A stretch of 64,000 bases of DNA, taken from NCBI RefSeq assembly GCF_006715055.1, contig NZ_VFMN01000001.1, positions 2,542,001-2,606,000 of the forward strand, written 5' to 3'. The notes under the pieces were generated by a model. It made no database searches. It had not been told where the DNA came from and was given only the letters and a program-made list of their open reading frames with translations. The DNA comes from Lapillicoccus jejuensis (GTDB lineage: Bacteria > Actinomycetota > Actinomycetes > Actinomycetales > Dermatophilaceae). Below are positions 31,184-42,542 of the stretch, in pieces. Both the position numbers and the translations under genes were made by a program. Each line of letters starts with the position of its first letter. Within the stretch, counting starts at the first letter, position 1.

Positions 31184-31232
31184 TCATCGTCGGGGCGCTG
31201 TGTCGGGAAGCTGACTCCCGGGAAGCAGGTGT

Positions 31233-32399
31233 TCAGTCGCGGCCGAAGACGTCGCGGGTGTAGACCTTGTCCGCGACGTCGGCCAGGTCGTCCGTGTGGC
31301 GGTTGGCGACGATGACGTCGCTGACCCGCTTGAACTCCTCGAGGTCGCGCACGACGCGCGAGTGGAAGAACTCGTCCTGCTCGAGGGACGGCTCGTAGAC
31401 GACGACCTCGACGCCCTTGGCCTTGATGCGCTTCATGATCCCCTGGATCGAGGACGACCGGAAGTTGTCCGACCCGGACTTCATGACGAGCCGGTACATC
31501 CCGACGACCCGCGGCTCGCGGTCGAGGATGTCGAAGGCGACGAAGTCCTTGCGCGTCGTGTTGGCGTCGACGATCGCGCGGATGAGGTTCTGCGGGACCT
31601 GGTCGAAGTTGGCCAGCAGCTGCTTGGTGTCCTTGGGCAGGCAGTAGCCGCCGTAGCCGAAGCTCGGGTTGTTGTAGTGCATCCCGATCCGCGGGTCGAG
31701 CCCGACGCCCTCGATGATCGCGCGGGTGTCGAGGCCGTGGGTGACCGCGTAGCTGTCGAGCTCGTTGAAGTAGGCGACCCGCATGGCCAGGTAGGTGTTG
31801 GCGAAGAGCTTGATCGCCTCGGCCTCGGTCGGCGCCGTCAGCCGCACGGGCACGTCGTCGTCCTCGGCGCCCTCGACGAGCAGGTCGGCGAACCGCTTGG
31901 CCTCGCCGGGCTCGCCACCGACGACGACGCGGCTCGGGTGCAGGTTGTCCCAGAGGGCCCGGCCCTCGCGCAGGAACTCGGGGGAGAACAGGATCGTCAG
32001 CTGCGGGAAGCGCTCCTGCTGCCCCCGGGTGTAGCCGACCGGGATCGTCGACTTGACGACGACCGTCGTCGACGGCGACAGCCGCGCGGTCTCGGCGATG
32101 TTCTCGTCCACCGTCGAGGTGTCGAAGAAGTTGCGGTCGGGGTCGTAGTTCGTCGGGGTGGCGATGACGAGCACGTCGGCCCCCTCGAGCGCCTCGGCCC
32201 GGTCGGTGGTCGCGCGCAGGTGCAGCTCGTGGTGGGCCAGGTGGTCCTCGAGCTCCGTGTCGACGATGGGGGAGCGTCGCTCGTTGACCAGCGCGACCCG
32301 GTGCGCGTCGACGTCGAAGGCCACCACCTCGTGGCGCGCGGCGAGCAGGACAGCGTTCGACAGGCCGACGTACCCGAGCCCCGCGACGGCGATCTTCAT
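31233..32399 (-). CDS. ugd: UDP-glucose/nucleotide-sugar 6-dehydrogenase
   Basis: A 388-residue NAD-dependent dehydrogenase that oxidises UDP-glucose to UDP-glucuronate for surface polysaccharides. [20 protein letters not shown] is the Rossmann motif, [15 protein letters not shown] a family signature, and [14 protein letters not shown] holds the catalytic Cys. The C-terminal third ([17 protein letters not shown]) binds the nucleotide. Start ATG 32399; TAGGGT lies 7 nt upstream on the minus strand. Confidence 0.93.
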   Translation of the reverse strand: MKIAVAGLGYVGLSNAVLLAARHEVVAFDVDAHRVALVNERRSPIVDTELEDHLAHHELHLRATTDRAEALEGADVLVIATPTNYDPDRNFFDTSTVDENIAETARLSPSTTVVVKSTIPVGYTRGQQERFPQLTILFSPEFLREGRALWDNLHPSRVVVGGEPGEAKRFADLLVEGAEDDDVPVRLTAPTEAEAIKLFANTYLAMRVAYFNELDSYAVTHGLDTRAIIEGVGLDPRIGMHYNNPSFGYGGYCLPKDTKQLLANFDQVPQNLIRAIVDANTTRKDFVAFDILDREPRVVGMYRLVMKSGSDNFRSSSIQGIMKRIKAKGVEVVVYEPSLEQDEFFHSRVVRDLEEFKRVSDVIVANRHTDDLADVADKVYTRDVFGRD

Positions 32400-32561
32400 G
32401 GCCAGGACCCTACAAGCGGCGCTGCGCGCGGCCCCGTACGGCGTCCCGTCCGGCACCGCGCGCAGCACCTGACCGGCACCCGACCAGCGGCAGGGTGACG
32501 GCCGTGAGACACAAGTTACCAAGAGTAGGCAGGAACGCTACCCGCCCGTAAACTCCGTCCC

Positions 32562-34193
32562 ATGTCATCGGAGACCTCGGGGACCGGCGCGTCCGCCTCC
32601 CGCCCGCACGACCTCGTCGCCGACCCGGAGACCGACGTCACCGCGACGTACGCCGTCGAGCCCGAGCTGGTGCGCCGGCTCACCGCCCGCGTCGTGTGCG
32701 CGCCGCGGCCGGAGTGGACGACGACGGTCACCCCGATGACCGGGGGCCCCGTGGCGTCGCTGCCGCTGTCGACCCCGGACGACGTCACCCTCGCGGTCAC
32801 CGCCGCGCGTGCGGCCCAGCGCTCCTGGGCCCGGACGACGATCGCCGCGCGGGCGGCGGTCTTCCTGCGCTTCCACGACCTCGTGCTGCGCGACCAGGCC
32901 GAGATCCTCGACCTCGTCCAGCTCGAGGCGGGCAAGGCCCGCTCGCAGGCCTTCGAGGAGGTCCTCGACACGGCGATCTGCGCGCGGCACTACGCCCGGT
33001 CGGCCGCGCGCTACCTGCGCCCGCGGCGCCACGCCGGCGCCTTCCCCGTCCTCACCCAGAGCGTCGAGACGCTGCTGCCCAAGGGCGTCGTCGGCGTGGT
33101 CAGCCCCTGGAACTACCCCTTCAGCCTCGCCCTGACCGACCTGATCCCGGCCCTGCTGGCCGGCAACGCCGTCGTCCTGCGCCCCGACCTGCAGACCACG
33201 CTCACCGCGCTCGAGGGCGTGCAGCTGCTCGCCGAGGCGGGGCTGCCCGAGGGCGTCCTGCAGGTCGTCGTCGGCGACGGCCCGAGCGTCGGCCAGGCGG
33301 TCGTCGACCAGGTCGACTACGTCTGCTACACCGGCTCGACCGCCACCGGTCGCCGCGTCGCCGAGGCGGCCGCCCGCCGTCTCGTCGGCGTCTCCCTCGA
33401 GCTCGGGGGCAAGAACTCGCTCTACGTGCGCGCCGACGCCTCGCTCCCGCGGGCCGTCGACGGCGCGATCCGCGCCGCGTTCTCCTCCGGCGGCCAGCTG
33501 TGCATGCACACCGAGCGGCTCATCCTCCACGAGGACGTCGCCGACGAGTTCCTCGCCCGTTTCCTGCCCGCCGTGCGCGCGATGCGCCTCGGCACCGGCG
33601 TCGGCTGGGGCTACGACATGGGCAGCCTGCTCTCGCAGGCCGCGCTCGACCGGGTCACCGAGCACGTCGAGGACGCCCGCACCAAGGGCGCCCGCGTCCT
33701 CGCCGGCGGCCGGCCGCGCCCCGACGTCGGTCCGTTCTGCTTCGAGCCCACCGTCCTCGAGGGCGTGACCGAGGCGATGACCTGCCGCGACACCGAGACC
33801 TTCGGGCCGGTCGTGTCGGTCTACCGGGTCGCCTCCGACGACGAGGCGGTGGCGCTGGCCAACGACACGTCGTACGGGCTCAACGCGAGCATCTTCACCC
33901 GGGACGTGCGCGCCGGTCGCGCGCTCGCCCGCCGGATCCGCTGCGGCACCGTCAACATCAACGAGGGGTACGCCGCCGCGTGGGGCTCCATGGGGGCCCC
34001 GATGGGCGGGATGAAGGACTCGGGCCTCGGCCGCCGGCACGGCGCCGACGGCATCCGCAAGTACACCGAGCCTCAGAACGTCACCGCCCAGCACGTCGCC
34101 GGCTTCGGCGCCCCGCGCGGGCTGCGCGACGACCAGTGGGCCGCGGTGATGACCACCGCGATCGGGGCGCTGAAGAAGCTCGGGCGGCGCTGA
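32562..34193 (+). CDS. Succinate-semialdehyde dehydrogenase-type aldehyde dehydrogenase
   Basis: A 543-residue NAD(P)-dependent aldehyde dehydrogenase. VSPWNYPFSLALTDLIPALL binds the cofactor, VSLELGGKNSLYV contains the general-base Glu, and FSSGGQLCMHTERL the catalytic Cys. The C-terminal GTVNINEGYAAAWGSMGAPM is close to mycobacterial SSADH2 (GabD2). TAAACT ends 7 nt before the ATG (leaderless). The stop shares one base with the start of the next gene, so the two are coupled. Confidence 0.88.
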   Translation: MSSETSGTGASASRPHDLVADPETDVTATYAVEPELVRRLTARVVCAPRPEWTTTVTPMTGGPVASLPLSTPDDVTLAVTAARAAQRSWARTTIAARAAVFLRFHDLVLRDQAEILDLVQLEAGKARSQAFEEVLDTAICARHYARSAARYLRPRRHAGAFPVLTQSVETLLPKGVVGVVSPWNYPFSLALTDLIPALLAGNAVVLRPDLQTTLTALEGVQLLAEAGLPEGVLQVVVGDGPSVGQAVVDQVDYVCYTGSTATGRRVAEAAARRLVGVSLELGGKNSLYVRADASLPRAVDGAIRAAFSSGGQLCMHTERLILHEDVADEFLARFLPAVRAMRLGTGVGWGYDMGSLLSQAALDRVTEHVEDARTKGARVLAGGRPRPDVGPFCFEPTVLEGVTEAMTCRDTETFGPVVSVYRVASDDEAVALANDTSYGLNASIFTRDVRAGRALARRIRCGTVNINEGYAAAWGSMGAPMGGMKDSGLGRRHGADGIRKYTEPQNVTAQHVAGFGAPRGLRDDQWAAVMTTAIGALKKLGRR

Positions 34194-35920
34194 TGACGAC
34201 TCGGACCGGAGCGCCGTACGACCACGACGTCCTCGTCGTCGGCACCGGCTTCGGCGGCTCCGTCGCGGCGATGCGCCTCTCGCAGAAGGGGTATCGCGTC
34301 CACATGGTCGAGGCGGGGCGCCGCTTCGAGGACGAGGACTTCGCGCGCACCTCGTGGGACGTGCGCCGCTACCTGTGGGCGCCGCGCCTCGGGTGCTACG
34401 GCGTGCAGCGGGTCCACCGGCTGCCCGACGTGATGATCCTCGCCGGCGCGGGCGTCGGCGGCGGCTCGCTCAACTACGCCAACACGCTCTACAAGCCGGG
34501 GGCGTCGTTCTTCCGCGACCCGCAGTGGGGGCACATCACCGACTGGCAGGACGAGCTCGCGCCGCACTACGCCGAGGCGAGCCGGATGCTCGGGGTCGTC
34601 ACCAACCCCGTCGAGGGCCCGGCCGAGGAGGTCATGCGGCGCACCGCCGACGCGCTCGGCGTCGGCCACACCTTCCGCAAGACGCCCGTCGGGGTCTACT
34701 TCGGCAAGCCCGGGGAGACCGTCGCCGACCCGTACTTCGGGGGGACGGGCCCGGCGCGCACCGGCTGCACCCTCTGCGGCAACTGCATGGTCGGCTGCCG
34801 CGACGGCGCGAAGAACACGCTGCGCAAGAACTACCTGTGGTTCGCCGAGCAGGCCGGCGTGACGATCGAGCCGCTGCGCACCGTCGTCGACGTCCGCCCG
34901 CTGGACCCCGCGCGCCCCGAGGCGGGCTACGCGGTGACGACCGAGCGGACCGGCGCGTGGCTGCGCAAGGACCGGCGCACCGTCACCGCCGGCCAGGTCG
35001 TCGTCGCCGCCGGCACCTGGGGCACCCAGAAGCTGCTCCACGCGATGCGCACCGGCCCGCGGGCGGGGCTCCCGCGGCTCTCGCCCGCGCTCGGCCGGCT
35101 GACCCGCACCAACTCCGAGGCGCTCGCCGGGACGATGGTCGAGAAGGTCCCGCCGGGCACCGACCTCACCCGCGGCGTCGCCATCACGACGTCGTTCCAC
35201 GTCGACGGGTCCACGCACGTCGAGAACTGCCGCTACGGCAGGGGCAGCAACGCGATGGGGCTGCTGTCGACGGTGCAGGTGCACGGCGGCGGCCGCGTCC
35301 CGCGCTGGCTGCGCTGGCTCGGCCAGGTCGCGGCGCACCCGCTCGTCTTCGCCCACTCGCTGTCCAACCGGCGCTGGAGCGAGCGGACGATCATCGCCCT
35401 CGTCATGCAGGACAGCGACAACTCGCTCACCGTCTCGGGGAAGCGGGGACCGTTCGGCTTCGGCCTCACCTCGCGCCAGGGGCACGGCACGCCCAACCCG
35501 ACCTACATCCCGCAGGGCGCCCGCGCGGTCACCGAGATGGCGGTCCAGCTGCGCACGATGACCCGGCTGCGCGCCTACCCGGGGTCGTCGGCCGGGGAGA
35601 TCGCCGACATCCCGCTCACCGCGCACTTCCTCGGCGGCGCGGCGATCTCCGACGACCCGCGGCACGGCGTCGTCGACCCCTACCACCGGGTGTGGGGCTA
35701 CCCGGGTGTCCACGTCGTCGACGGCGCCGCGATCTCGGCCAACCTCGGGGTCAACCCCAGCCTCACCATCACCGCGCAGGCCGAGCGGGCGATGTCGCTG
35801 TGGCCCGCCGCCGGCGAGGCCGACCGCCGACCGGTCCAGGGGGCGCCGTACGAGCGCCTGGAGCCGCGGGCGGAGGAGCCGGAGCGGGGCGGCGCCGCCG
35901 CGGGCCTCACCCCGGCATGA
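34193..35920 (+). CDS. GMC-family FAD oxidoreductase, ChoD (cholesterol oxidase)-like
   Basis: A 575-residue flavoprotein. VLVVGTGFGGSVAAMRLSQK binds FAD, and GAGVGGGSLNYANTLY is the second GMC signature. The C-terminus carries AHFLGGAAISDDP and GVNPSLTITAQAERAM with active-site His/Asn positions. A cysteine cluster TGCTLCGNCMVGCRDGAKN (CxxCxxCxxxC) could hold an Fe-S cluster, as in mycobacterial ChoD-like proteins. In M. tuberculosis choD lies beside guaB3, supporting orthology. The true substrate may not be cholesterol. Confidence 0.82.
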   Translation: MTTRTGAPYDHDVLVVGTGFGGSVAAMRLSQKGYRVHMVEAGRRFEDEDFARTSWDVRRYLWAPRLGCYGVQRVHRLPDVMILAGAGVGGGSLNYANTLYKPGASFFRDPQWGHITDWQDELAPHYAEASRMLGVVTNPVEGPAEEVMRRTADALGVGHTFRKTPVGVYFGKPGETVADPYFGGTGPARTGCTLCGNCMVGCRDGAKNTLRKNYLWFAEQAGVTIEPLRTVVDVRPLDPARPEAGYAVTTERTGAWLRKDRRTVTAGQVVVAAGTWGTQKLLHAMRTGPRAGLPRLSPALGRLTRTNSEALAGTMVEKVPPGTDLTRGVAITTSFHVDGSTHVENCRYGRGSNAMGLLSTVQVHGGGRVPRWLRWLGQVAAHPLVFAHSLSNRRWSERTIIALVMQDSDNSLTVSGKRGPFGFGLTSRQGHGTPNPTYIPQGARAVTEMAVQLRTMTRLRAYPGSSAGEIADIPLTAHFLGGAAISDDPRHGVVDPYHRVWGYPGVHVVDGAAISANLGVNPSLTITAQAERAMSLWPAAGEADRRPVQGAPYERLEPRAEEPERGGAAAGLTPA

Positions 35921-35965
35921 CGACGTTCCCTCCTGCACCGCTCCGGCCCCGGCCTGCCCGTCGGT

Positions 35966-35992
35966 CGAGGGAGGCCCCCTGTGCCTCCCTCG
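35966..35992 (+). terminator. Hairpin terminator after the GMC oxidase gene
   Basis: CGAGGGAGGC (35966-35975) pairs perfectly with GCCTCCCTCG (35983-35992) around a 7-nt loop, 46 bp after the stop. Confidence 0.75.
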
Positions 35993-36014
35993 CCGTCGGT
36001 CCCCGTACGGGGTG

Positions 36015-36039
36015 CCTCCCCCGCCCCTGCTGGGGGAGG
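36015..36039. terminator. Second hairpin between the convergent GMC oxidase and DUF6636 genes
   Basis: CCTCCCCC (36015-36022) pairs with GGGGGAGG (36032-36039). With the hairpin at 35966 it fills a 240-bp gap between convergent genes; nothing else is seen there. Confidence 0.6.
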
Positions 36040-36161
36040 AGTGCGGCCCCCGGTCGCCCCCTCCAGAACGGCCGGGGAGCCGTCCACCACGTCCAACGAG
36101 GCGACCGGGTGGGGGTTACGGGTGGACTCCGAGGAACTTCTCGGCCCGCTCCCCGGGGGCG

Positions 36162-36770
36162 TCAGAACACGTAGTAGGTGTCGCGGGCGAGGAAGAAGCC
36201 CTTGCGGGTCGAGGCGTCGACGCAGGTGACGCCGATCTGCTCGGACACGCAGGCGACGCTGCCGGACGTCGTGGACCGTCCGTAGGGCAGCTCCGGCGCG
36301 TCGGCCGGGGCCAGCTGGTCCTTGTTGCACACGGCCACCGGGCCGTTCGGGCCGAGCTGGATCCGGCCGATGTCGGCCGCGCCGCCGCCCGCGCTCGCGC
36401 AGAAGCCGGAGGTGGGCGGGGCGATGCGGCCCTGCTCGAGCTCGCAGCCGCGCAAGGCGCCGCCCGCGACGATGGTGCAGGCGAGGTTGCCGCTGGGGCT
36501 GACGAAGGAGAGGGGCTTGCTCGGGTCGGCCGTCGCCGAGCCGAGGTGGACCAACGCCTCCTCCCAGGTCTGCGGGGGCGCGACCGTGGGCGTGGGGGTG
36601 GGGGTCGGGCTCGGGGTGACCGTGACGACGACGGTGGGGGTGACCGTCACCGCGGCCGGTGGGGTGCCGGCGGCGCACCCCGCGAGCCCGGTCGCCGCGA
36701 CCAGCGCCGCGGCGGCGACCAGCCCGGCGCGGGCCACTCCCGCGGGGCGGTGGCGGCGGACGGGAGGCAT
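36162..36770 (-). CDS. Secreted lipoprotein, DUF6636-like
   Basis: A 202-residue protein with a lipoprotein signal (MPPVRRHRPAGVARAG, hydrophobic core, LAGC with the lipid Cys near residue 32). A Thr/Pro/Val low-complexity spacer (PSPTPTPTPTV) follows, then a Cys-rich domain (SPSGNLACTIV, GRIAPPTSGFCAS, GSVACVSEQIGVTC) matching the DUF6636 pattern. Function unknown; probably disulfide-bonded at the cell surface. CAGCCT ends 7 nt before the ATG. Confidence 0.78.
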   Translation of the reverse strand: MPPVRRHRPAGVARAGLVAAAALVAATGLAGCAAGTPPAAVTVTPTVVVTVTPSPTPTPTPTVAPPQTWEEALVHLGSATADPSKPLSFVSPSGNLACTIVAGGALRGCELEQGRIAPPTSGFCASAGGGAADIGRIQLGPNGPVAVCNKDQLAPADAPELPYGRSTTSGSVACVSEQIGVTCVDASTRKGFFLARDTYYVF

Positions 36771-36865
36771 CGGGGCAAGGCTGCCACACCGGACCCCCCG
36801 CCCCGGGGGACGACCGGGGCCGACGGGCGGTCGGGACGCCCAGCCCGCTCACCTACCCTGGAGGG

Positions 36866-37714
36866 GTGTTCCGGACGATGCTCAAGCCCCGCTGGCTGGG
36901 GCTGCTCGTCGTCCTCGTCGCGGTCCTCGTCTCGTTCACGATGCTGGGCCTGTGGCAGCTGTCGGTGGCCCGCGACGACGCCCAGTCGCAGGCCGCGTAC
37001 GCCGCCCCGCGGCAGCCGGTCGTCGCCCTCACCACCCTGCTCCAGCCGCACAGCGAGTTCCCCGGCGACGCGAGCAGCCGCCGCGTCTCGACCACCGGCC
37101 GGTACGACGCCACCGGCCAGGTCGTCGTCCCGCAGCGCCGCCTCGACGGGGTGAGCGGGTCGTGGGTCGTCACGCCGTTCGTCGTCGACGCGACCGGCTC
37201 ACGGATCGCGGTCGTGCGCGGCTTCGTCGCGGACGCGCGGGGCGGGCCCGCCGCGGCGCCGCCGCCCACGACGACCGGGGACATCACCCTCGTCGGCAGC
37301 GTCGCGCCGGGGGAGTCGCCGTCCGACCTGTCGGCGTCGCTGCCGGCCGGCCAGCTCGGCTCGGTCGACCTCGGCCGGCTGGTCAACGTCTGGCCCGGCG
37401 ACCTCTACAACGCGTTCCTCTTCTCGATCAGCGAGACCCCCGACGCCACCGGCGCGTCGTCGGCCGCGGTCATCCAGCGCGTGCCGCCGCCCCCGGTGCC
37501 GACCGGCTTCACGCTGCGCAACGGCGCGTACGCCGTCCAGTGGTGGGTCTTCGCGCTCTTCGCCCTCTACATGTACGTGCGGATGGTGCGCGACGACGCG
37601 CGGCAGGACGCGGCGCTCGCGGCCGGGCCGCCGAAGGGCGAGCCCGAGGGACCCCGTACGGACGCCACCCCCTCGACCCCCGACCCCACCCCCGCAGGAG
37701 CAGACCGACCGTGA
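36866..37714 (+). CDS. SURF1-family cytochrome c oxidase assembly protein
   Basis: A 282-residue membrane protein with the SURF1 plan: an N-terminal transmembrane helix (WLGLLVVLVAVLVSFTMLGL followed by WQLSVARDDAQ), an external domain with VSTTGRYDATGQVVVPQRR, and a C-terminal helix (QWWVFALFALYMYVRM). It helps insert heme a into oxidase subunit I. The start GTG 36866 (TACCCT 6 nt upstream) replaces longer upstream frames. It overlaps the DUF3817 gene by 4 bp. Confidence 0.88.
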   Translation: MFRTMLKPRWLGLLVVLVAVLVSFTMLGLWQLSVARDDAQSQAAYAAPRQPVVALTTLLQPHSEFPGDASSRRVSTTGRYDATGQVVVPQRRLDGVSGSWVVTPFVVDATGSRIAVVRGFVADARGGPAAAPPPTTTGDITLVGSVAPGESPSDLSASLPAGQLGSVDLGRLVNVWPGDLYNAFLFSISETPDATGASSAAVIQRVPPPPVPTGFTLRNGAYAVQWWVFALFALYMYVRMVRDDARQDAALAAGPPKGEPEGPRTDATPSTPDPTPAGADRP

Positions 37715-38109
37715 GCACCCCCGCCCGTCCCGCCGCCCGCCCGGCGGCGACCCCCGACCAGCTGCGCTCGGCGCTGCGGATCTACCGCGTGCTCGCCGTC
37801 GTCGCGGGCATCGCGCTGTTCGTCCTCGTCCTCGAGATGGTCCTCAAGTACGGGCTGGACCAGAAGAACTTCCTCACGGAGTACTGGAGCCCGATCCACG
37901 GCCTCATCTACTTCGCCTACGCGTGCTCGATCGTCAACCTGGGTTTCAAGTCGCGCTGGTCGCTCGTCCGGATCGTGCTCAACCTGCTCTCCGGCTTCGT
38001 GCCGTTCGTGCCGTTCGTCGCCGAGCGGCGGGTGACGCGGTCCACCGAGGCGCTCATCGCGTCGCTCGAGGGCCAGCGGGCGGCGGGGGCACCCCGCGCG
38101 GCCCAGTAG
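37711..38109 (+). CDS. DUF3817 small membrane protein
   Basis: A 132-residue protein with three hydrophobic helices: [38 protein letters not shown] and a C-terminal one near [14 protein letters not shown]. The [10 protein letters not shown] motif is typical of DUF3817. Such genes are often next to SURF1 or guaA in actinobacteria. Function unknown. GTG start in a GTGA overlap with SURF1. Confidence 0.88.
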   Translation: MSTPARPAARPAATPDQLRSALRIYRVLAVVAGIALFVLVLEMVLKYGLDQKNFLTEYWSPIHGLIYFAYACSIVNLGFKSRWSLVRIVLNLLSGFVPFVPFVAERRVTRSTEALIASLEGQRAAGAPRAAQ

Positions 38110-38119
38110 GCTCGGCGGG

Positions 38120-39697
<1,578 letters not shown>

Positions 39698-39879
39698 GGG
39701 CCTTAGCGCTGACCTGACTCGGATCAGGGCAGCCGGGCGGCGCGTCAGCTCCCTCGGGTGGCCCGACGAGGATGGTGGGCGGACGGGCCGACATGCAGTC
39801 GGGCACCGCCGGAGGCGACATGAGCACGGTCGCCGGACGGCAGCGGGCCTACTGCCTGTCGGTGCGGTCGGCGGGCCCC
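39698..39879. other. 182-bp gap between convergent guaA and the hotdog-fold gene
   Basis: No gene, clear repeat or strong terminator hairpin is seen. Confidence 0.5.
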
Positions 39880-40356
39880 TCAGTCGGTGGTGCGGCGGCG
39901 TCGTACGTAGATCTGTCGCTTCTGGACGGCGACGAGCGTGCCGTCGTCCATCGTCAGCGGGACCTCGAACCAGCGCAGCAGCTTGCTGCCGTCGTCGGTC
40001 GCGGCGCGCACCTCGGCGGTGACGTCGGCCGGCACGTCGACCACCGCGGTCACCGGCCCGGTTCCCGGCCGGACGAAGTCGATCTCGACGACCTTGTCCC
40101 AGACCGCGTAGTCCTCCCCGAGCTGGTTGGCGAGGAGGATGACCAGGAACGGGTCGATCATCGAGAACAGCGAGCCGCCGAACGCCGTACCGAAGTAGTT
40201 GGCGTTCTGCGGCGTGAGGTCGAGCCGGACGACCGCGCGGCTCCAGTCCGCGGCGATCTCGACGACGTCGATGGCCTGGGCGGCGAAGGTCGGCCACGCG
40301 TTGAGGTTGCGGCGCAGCTGGTCGGCGCTGAGACCGCGGGTGAAGGCGTCGGGCAC
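39880..40356 (-). CDS. DUF4442 hotdog-fold protein (putative acyl-CoA thioesterase)
   Basis: A 158-residue protein with the hotdog/thioesterase pattern: ANYFGTAFGGSLFSMIDPFL is the central helix region and the chain ends in basic RRRR. DUF4442 proteins are presumed thioesterases. The start is GTG 40356 with GAGGGTGG 4 nt upstream; the frame continues to 40374 but without better support. Substrate unknown. Confidence 0.8.
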   Translation of the reverse strand: MPDAFTRGLSADQLRRNLNAWPTFAAQAIDVVEIAADWSRAVVRLDLTPQNANYFGTAFGGSLFSMIDPFLVILLANQLGEDYAVWDKVVEIDFVRPGTGPVTAVVDVPADVTAEVRAATDDGSKLLRWFEVPLTMDDGTLVAVQKRQIYVRRRRTTD

Positions 40357-40539
40357 CGCGCCACCCTCGCACACCCGGCAGCAGGGCCCGACGGGGCTCG
40401 GTCGTGCGTCGCTGACGGTTCCTGGGAAGTTGCTGGGTCCACGTCGCGAGGACGTCCCGGTCCGCTACGTTCCCCGCCAGGACATCGGCAGCAGGGGTCG
40501 GTGGCGTCCGCGGCCGGTCGGCCGCACCAGGGGTGGACC

Positions 40540-41838
40540 GTGTCACGTCGTACCAACGTCCCGTCCGCGCGCCCGCTGCTCGTGGGGGTCGGTGTCGCCG
40601 CGCTCGTCGGGCTGGGGGTCGCCTCCACCGCCTCCGCCGCGCCGCCGTCGGACACGACGGCTCCGGTCGTCGACTCGGTGACGTCGACGGACTTCCCGCC
40701 CAGCGGGAGCACGCCGACCCACCACGCGGCCCAGGCCGGTCGGCTGAGCCTCACGGTGCACGACGAGGGTTCGGGTCTCGCGAACGTCCAGTGGGTGCTC
40801 GACGGTCAGTTCGCCACCGGGAGCCCGACGCGGGACTCGCGCACCTCGGGGACCCAGTTCCTCCACGGAGCGGCGTCCGCGACGGTGACCGTGACCGTGA
40901 CGCCGCCGTCCTTCGGCAACCACATGCTGGCCGTGCGGGCGATCGACCGGGCCGGCTACGAGTCCCAGCCGACCTCGTACTCCTTCTTCGTCCCCACCAA
41001 CCCCACCCCGCAGGTCAAGGGCGACCTCACCGGCGACGGTGTGCCGGACCTGCTCGTGACGGACGCGGCGGGCGAGCTCGAGGTGCTGCCGGGCACGGGG
41101 AGCGGGCGCGTGGGGCGCGGCATCGCCGTGGCGGGGCCATCGGACTCCGTCGACTGGCGCGGCACGGTCCTCGCGCGGGTCACCACCGGCCTCAGCGACG
41201 TCGACCAGGTCCTCACCCACCGGCCCGGTTCGACGACCCTGCTGCAGTGGCGCAACGACGGGATCGGCGACCTCGCCGCCCCGGCTCTGGTGGTGCACCC
41301 GTTCTGCGGGGCGGCGACGTGCCCCGCCGACTTCCCGAAGGACTTCGGCGGCCTGACCTCGATGGTCACGACGGGCACGGGGACGGCGACGACCGCGCTC
41401 GTCACGATCGAGGGCGGGAAGGCGTACCTCTACCCCGTCGGGATCCGGATCGGCAGCGGTGTGCCGCTCCCGCTCGACGGCGTCGACCTCACCCGGTCCG
41501 ACCTCGTCGCGCCCGGGGACGTCGACGGCGACGGCCGGCCCGACCTGTGGGTGCGCGACCGGACGACCGGGACGCTCACCCAGTTCGCGGGGACGGACGA
41601 CGGCTTCTCGTCGACCGGCACCGTCGTCGCCGACCACGGGTTCTCAGTCCGCCGGTCTCCCGTCGTCACCTCCGTGGGCGACCTCACCGGGGACGGCGTC
41701 GGCGACCTGGTCACGGCGGACGCCGGGACGGCTCTGCGGTCCCGGCCCGTCACCGACCTGTCGAGCGTCGGGCGGCTGCTGTCGCCGGCCCGGGCGGGGG
41801 CGTACGTCGCCGTCGAGGGCCAGCCGCTCACCCCGTGA
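40540..41838 (+). CDS. Secreted FG-GAP/VCBS-repeat protein
   Basis: A 432-residue exported protein. The Sec signal has basic RRTNVPSAR, a hydrophobic core LLVGVGVAALVGLGV and cleavage after STASA. An Ig-like segment (residues about 40-150) precedes FG-GAP repeats with Ca-binding loops DLTGDGVPD, DVDGDGRPD and DLTGDGVGD. This suggests a cell-surface or extracellular beta-propeller; the ligand is unknown. The start GTG 40540 follows AGGGGTGG. Longer upstream frames are not supported. Confidence 0.85.
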   Translation: MSRRTNVPSARPLLVGVGVAALVGLGVASTASAAPPSDTTAPVVDSVTSTDFPPSGSTPTHHAAQAGRLSLTVHDEGSGLANVQWVLDGQFATGSPTRDSRTSGTQFLHGAASATVTVTVTPPSFGNHMLAVRAIDRAGYESQPTSYSFFVPTNPTPQVKGDLTGDGVPDLLVTDAAGELEVLPGTGSGRVGRGIAVAGPSDSVDWRGTVLARVTTGLSDVDQVLTHRPGSTTLLQWRNDGIGDLAAPALVVHPFCGAATCPADFPKDFGGLTSMVTTGTGTATTALVTIEGGKAYLYPVGIRIGSGVPLPLDGVDLTRSDLVAPGDVDGDGRPDLWVRDRTTGTLTQFAGTDDGFSSTGTVVADHGFSVRRSPVVTSVGDLTGDGVGDLVTADAGTALRSRPVTDLSSVGRLLSPARAGAYVAVEGQPLTP

Positions 41839-41918
41839 CCCGTCGGGGCGGGGCGTCGTACGGGCGGGCGGGCCGGCGACGTCGGGACTAGCCTTCATGG
41901 GGACGACGGGGGTGTCGC

Positions 41919-42542
41919 ATGAGCTCGACAGGGATGGACCGGGGGCCGCTGACGCCCGCGCAGCAGGAGCTCGTCCGGCGGGCGGAGCGACGCTCGGTGA
42001 TCGTCACCGGCACGATCTTCGCGGTCCTCATGGTGGGGACCCTGGTCGCCCACTACGGCATCCCGGGTCGCTGGACCACCCCGGACGGCTCGACCCCCTG
42101 GTACGCCGTCCTGCTCACCCTGGTGACCACCGCCGGCCTGATGGCGGTCCTCGTCCCCCTCACCCGCAGCCGCCTCGGGTCGCCCGGGCCGCGGCGGGAC
42201 CTCGTCGCCAGCGGTGACCTGCGGGACATCGTCGGCACGGCGCGCGACCTCGGGGTGGGCCGCCGCCTCGACGACCGGAGACGCCCCGTCGGGCGGGCGC
42301 TCGTGGCGCTGACCGGCCGGTGGACAGCCCTCTGCGCAGGCACGCTCGTCCTGACGATCGCCCTCGCCGTCCTCGAGGAGATCCTGCCTCCGCGCACCCG
42401 GATCACCGCCGTCGTCGTCGTGGGGGTGCTCGGGCTCCTCGTGCTCGGGTCGCTCGGCGTCCTGGTGTGGTCGGCTCTCGCGCGGCGGCACGGGTCCGCT
42501 CAGGGCCTCGGTCCGACCGGGCGTCCGCTCAGGACGAGCTGA
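41919..42542 (+). CDS. Membrane protein of unknown function (four predicted helices)
   Basis: A 207-residue protein with hydrophobic segments at about 30-46 (SVIVTGTIFAVLMVGTLVA), 65-82, 138-155 and 165-190. A charged cytoplasmic loop lies between the second and third. No family is recognised. The last 14 bp overlap the end of the convergent gene. Confidence 0.7.
   Translation: MSSTGMDRGPLTPAQQELVRRAERRSVIVTGTIFAVLMVGTLVAHYGIPGRWTTPDGSTPWYAVLLTLVTTAGLMAVLVPLTRSRLGSPGPRRDLVASGDLRDIVGTARDLGVGRRLDDRRRPVGRALVALTGRWTALCAGTLVLTIALAVLEEILPPRTRITAVVVVGVLGLLVLGSLGVLVWSALARRHGSAQGLGPTGRPLRTS

Noticed and set aside
32505-32548. Possible operator GTTACC...GCTACC before the aldehyde dehydrogenase gene
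   Set aside because: The two halves are not symmetric and match no family I can name.
39772-40539. Upstream extension of the FG-GAP protein
   Set aside because: It would run antisense through the DUF4442 gene; the signal peptide after GTG 40540 marks the real start.
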